A DNA stretch of 42,057 nucleotides from a virus. Below the pieces are notes generated by a model, which was not told where the DNA came from, searched no databases, and saw nothing but the letters and a program-made list of their open reading frames with translations. The stretch's first letter is position 1; each line of letters begins with the position of its first letter. Below are positions 39,872-42,057 of this stretch, piece after piece. Location of the stretch: positions 1-42,057 of the IMG/VR virus record IMGVR_UViG_3300047174_000299; one strand, written 5' to 3'. The position numbers and the translations under genes were made by a program.

Positions 39872-40202
39872 GCGCAGATGTAGAAAGTGCGGCTGCACTG
39901 ATCTGGACTGCTCCGGCTGCATCAGGAAAACAGGACAACCTTGTTACTGGGTGAGCGCGGATCTCTGCAGCGCGTGCCGCGATGAGATCATCAACTCGGA
40001 CAAACCGCACGGCTATGAGGTGTGGATTGAGCTGAAGACCAGCATGGTCTCGACTGAGGTAAAGCAATTCCACAAGCAGGGCAGCGAGGCGACGGTTCGC
40101 CGCTGGGCCCTGATGAAGAGCGGATTCGTGCGTGTGGTGAAGCTGGAGCCGTACACGCGCAAGCAGTGGCACAACGCCTACGGCCACGGTGGGAAGATGT
40201 AA
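39861..40202 (+). CDS. Cys-rich zinc-binding phage protein
   Basis: A 113-residue protein whose first ~45 residues hold eight cysteines in a pattern common in phages: CRKCGCTDLDCSGC, then CYWVSADLCSAC. This zinc-ribbon-like module with 'WVSADLCSAC' is recurrent in transposable and lambdoid phage early regions. The remainder (YEVWIELKTSMVSTEVKQFH; VRRWALMKSGFVRVVKLEPY) is an alpha+beta domain. Role unknown. Confidence 0.65.
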   Translation: MPFERRCRKCGCTDLDCSGCIRKTGQPCYWVSADLCSACRDEIINSDKPHGYEVWIELKTSMVSTEVKQFHKQGSEATVRRWALMKSGFVRVVKLEPYTRKQWHNAYGHGGKM

Positions 40203-40654
40203 TGTTCTCTCGCCCGCAACTGATTCGGTTCTTCCGGCCGATGGTCGACAAGGCGTGGAAGGCGCACTGCGATCGCGAGTGCATTACGGAATCCACGACG
40301 GCCTCGAAGGATGGGTGGTATCGCGCGGAGCTGAAGAAGGTGTTCGGCGTCGACACGACGAAGCGGCTGAACAAGAGCAAGGATTTCGACAGGGCGATGG
40401 CCCACTTCGAGGAACTGGCGGACGAGGGCATCGTGTGGCAGGTGAAGCTGCTGCAGGGCGATGCGGTGCGCGCGCGGTACCAGCTGGAGGAAATGGCGAA
40501 GCTGCTGCGCCTGGACGAGGTCTACCTCAGCACGATGCGCGAGCAAATGGGGATCCCGGCTGGGCCGCTGTCGGTGGAGCAAGCGGTGCGACTGCGCGTG
40601 GCGCTGCTCTATCACGTACGCCGGCGCCAGGCGCGGGCGAAGGAGGTCGCTTGA
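40202..40654 (+). CDS. Hypothetical early protein
   Basis: A 150-residue protein starting one base inside the previous stop. Mostly helical with charged surface (LIRFFRPMVDKAWKAHCDRE; DFDRAMAHFEELADEGIVWQ; LAKLLR-type helix EEMAKLLRLDEVYLSTMREQ). The last part resembles an HTH (RLDEVYLSTMREQMGIPAG). It lies where some Mu-like phages keep GemA-type regulators, but the sequence does not match clearly. Confidence 0.5.
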   Translation: MFSRPQLIRFFRPMVDKAWKAHCDRECITESTTASKDGWYRAELKKVFGVDTTKRLNKSKDFDRAMAHFEELADEGIVWQVKLLQGDAVRARYQLEEMAKLLRLDEVYLSTMREQMGIPAGPLSVEQAVRLRVALLYHVRRRQARAKEVA

Positions 40655-41001
40655 GCGCGGAGGGCATCGAGCACTTCCTGCTGCTGCGCCCGGCCTGGGT
40701 GCCGGCCTCGGAGATCGCGGCTTGGTTCCGGGTGGACGAGCGCGAGCTGCGGTCCACCGGCGGCGAGCCGGGCCTCTGCTCCGCCTTCGCGATCAGCAGC
40801 AACCTGGGCTACAAGCACGTGCGCCACGCAACCGAGGAGGAGTTCCAGGCTTTTCAAAGCCGCCTGCGATCGCATGGCTGGGCGGAGATCCAGCGCGCGG
40901 ACCAGCTGGTATCGGCTCGCAATGGCGTCCCGGTCCAGCCGAAGCAGGTGCAGCCGGCGACGGCGTTCGATCAGGAGGGGCAGGGGCTGCTTCTGTCATG
41001 A
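40651..41001 (+). CDS. Winged-helix protein upstream of methylase
   Basis: A 116-residue protein starting with TTG in a TTGA overlap. It reads as a winged helix: FLLLRPAWVPASEIAAWFRV, DERELRSTGGEPGLCSAFAI then SSNLGYKHVRHATEEEFQAF. It is coupled to the methylase by an ATGA overlap and may regulate or assist it. The C-terminus is Gln/Pro-rich. Confidence 0.6.
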   Translation: MSAEGIEHFLLLRPAWVPASEIAAWFRVDERELRSTGGEPGLCSAFAISSNLGYKHVRHATEEEFQAFQSRLRSHGWAEIQRADQLVSARNGVPVQPKQVQPATAFDQEGQGLLLS

Positions 41002-41822
41002 TTTTGTTGGCAGCTTTTAACTCGCGCCGGAGGCGCATCTTTGTCCGCATCAAGCAACCCCGTCCGTTCCGCACTCGCCCCGCCATCTCATGGCCTGGAG
41101 GCAAGCGCCGTCTTCTCGACATCATCCTTCCCCTCATCCCGGAGCATACGTGCTACGTGGAACCGTTCGCCGGCGGCCTGGCCGTCCTACTCGCCAAGCC
41201 GCGCTCCAAAAATGAGATCATCAACGACACGCACAGCGATCTGGTCAACTTCTACCGCTGCGTTCGGTTTCACGCGGACGTGCTTCTGACCGAGCTGGAG
41301 TTCGTGCTTAATTCCCGGCAGGAGTTCCACGACTTTCGCGCGCAGCCTGGCCTGACGGACATTCAGCGGGCCGCGCGCTGGTTTTTGCGAAACAAGATCG
41401 GTTTCGGCGGCAGCCCCGAAAGCTTCGGGGTCCGCGTGCAGCACCCGGTGTCGTCGCGCGCGGGACGCATGGAGGTCATTCGCCAGCTGAACCTGCGCCT
41501 CGACGCGGTGACGATCGAGCACCTGGACTGGCAGCGCTGCGTGGAGTTGTACGACCGGACGTCGTCCTTTTTCTTTCTCGACCCGCCGTATGTCGGCGGG
41601 GGGACGAAAAACTACAGCGCATGGCAGGATTCCGACGTAATCGCCTTGCGCCAGCGCTTGGATCGTCTGCGGGGCAAGTGGCTCCTGACGTTGAACGACA
41701 GTCCGGCGATCAGGGGCATCTTCCACGACTGCCGGCTCAAGGCGGTAAGCCGGGCGCGCGGCATCGATAATCGGGCCGGGGAAACGACCATTTACAAGGA
41801 GCTGGTGATTGCGCCCAGGTGA
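40998..41822 (+). CDS. Dam-type N6-adenine DNA methyltransferase
   Basis: A 274-residue methyltransferase. The S-adenosylmethionine site is SWPGGKRRLLDIILPLIPEH with YVEPFAGGLAVLLAKP, and the catalytic DPPY motif is at 195-198 (FFFLDPPYVGGGT). The layout and length fit the D12 (Dam) class, usually modifying adenine in a short palindrome such as GATC. Phages use such enzymes to escape restriction or to regulate their promoters. It is the last gene of the early operon and ends 1 bp before the convergent minus-strand gene. Confidence 0.8.
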   Translation: MILLAAFNSRRRRIFVRIKQPRPFRTRPAISWPGGKRRLLDIILPLIPEHTCYVEPFAGGLAVLLAKPRSKNEIINDTHSDLVNFYRCVRFHADVLLTELEFVLNSRQEFHDFRAQPGLTDIQRAARWFLRNKIGFGGSPESFGVRVQHPVSSRAGRMEVIRQLNLRLDAVTIEHLDWQRCVELYDRTSSFFFLDPPYVGGGTKNYSAWQDSDVIALRQRLDRLRGKWLLTLNDSPAIRGIFHDCRLKAVSRARGIDNRAGETTIYKELVIAPR

Positions 41823-41823
41823 C

Positions 41824-42057
41824 TCACTCGGGCGGGTCCGGCAGCCAGAAGGAGGCGCCGCGCTTCTCCAGTTCGCGCCGGGCGGCGCGGAGGACCATGA
41901 TGCGGAAGCCAGTCTTCTCCGGGAGCGACTCGACGTGCTGACGCAGGTCAAAGTACTGGCCTTTTATCTTGCCGGCCGGGACGCCGGCGGCGAGGAGCCA
42001 GCGCTCGGCTTCGCGGACCGCCTGTTGCCAGCTCATGCCGGGATTGAAGCCCGGCAC
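41824..42057 (-). CDS. Hypothetical protein at window edge
   Basis: 77 residues are visible. GTG at 42057 could be the true start, or the gene could be cut by the window end; ATG 42036 is another choice. The chain begins MPGFNPGMSWQQAVREAERW and has a helical middle and Trp near its end (ASFWLPDPPE). If the window is circular it would follow the tail gene at 1..732 without a gap and would be the last gene of the late operon, converging with the early operon. A 7-bp inverted repeat lies in its start region. Confidence 0.5.
   Translation of the reverse strand: MPGFNPGMSWQQAVREAERWLLAAGVPAGKIKGQYFDLRQHVESLPEKTGFRIMVLRAARRELEKRGASFWLPDPPE

Noticed and set aside
42036-42056. Inverted repeat TGCCGGG / CCCGGCA as a terminator
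   Set aside because: It lies at the start of a coding frame, has a short stem and no T run; it is likely a by-product of the MPGFNPGM codons.

Overview
The window looks like the complete or nearly complete genome of a tailed temperate phage with Mu-type transposition genes. The DNA is GC-rich and the genes are tightly packed, most of them joined by 4-bp ATGA, GTGA or TTGA stop/start overlaps. Lipobox-bearing lipoproteins in the lysis region suggest a host with an outer membrane. I cannot name the host; no ribosomal, tRNA or housekeeping gene is visible.

Layout. A CI/LexA-like repressor with a co-transcribed secreted protein (26563..27743, minus) sits at the centre. Four copies of the palindrome GATAA-N-TTATC flank this module in two pairs. 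To the right (27808..41822, plus) is an early operon. It holds a Ner-like regulator, a MuA-type DDE transposase, a MuB-type ATPase, a Gam-like DNA-end protector, a J-domain protein, a DnaB-type helicase, zinc-finger proteins, many small accessory proteins and a Dam-type DNA methylase. To the left (26057..1, minus) is a late operon in Mu-like order. It begins with a lysis region (putative holin, two lipoproteins, small membrane protein, RlpA-like double-psi barrel protein). Gp25-like, winged-helix, small terminase, large terminase, portal, protease, scaffold-like, cement and major capsid genes follow, then connector, gpF and gpG homologues, tail terminator, tail tube, a large tail fibre with an SGNH hydrolase, tape measure and tail-tip proteins. 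No contractile sheath gene is visible, so the tail is probably of the long non-contractile type.

Ends. The leftmost minus-strand gene ends with TAA at base 1. The minus-strand gene at the right edge begins with GTG at base 42057. If the two ends were joined, that gene would follow directly in the same operon and would end 1 bp from the convergent end of the early operon. The window may therefore be a circularly closed or circularly permuted genome.

Most notable points: a shared N-L-A-N peptide motif near the N-termini of protease, scaffold-like, cement and capsid proteins (candidate maturation cleavage site); a Glu in place of the second catalytic Asp of the transposase; a MuB Walker A loop lacking its first Gly; a phage-encoded DnaB in a Mu-like phage; a G10 tract that breaks a reading frame; a 171-bp GCC-rich tract followed by a perfect 12-bp hairpin; a four-copy operator system; and an SGNH esterase interrupted by repeated beta modules in the tail fibre.
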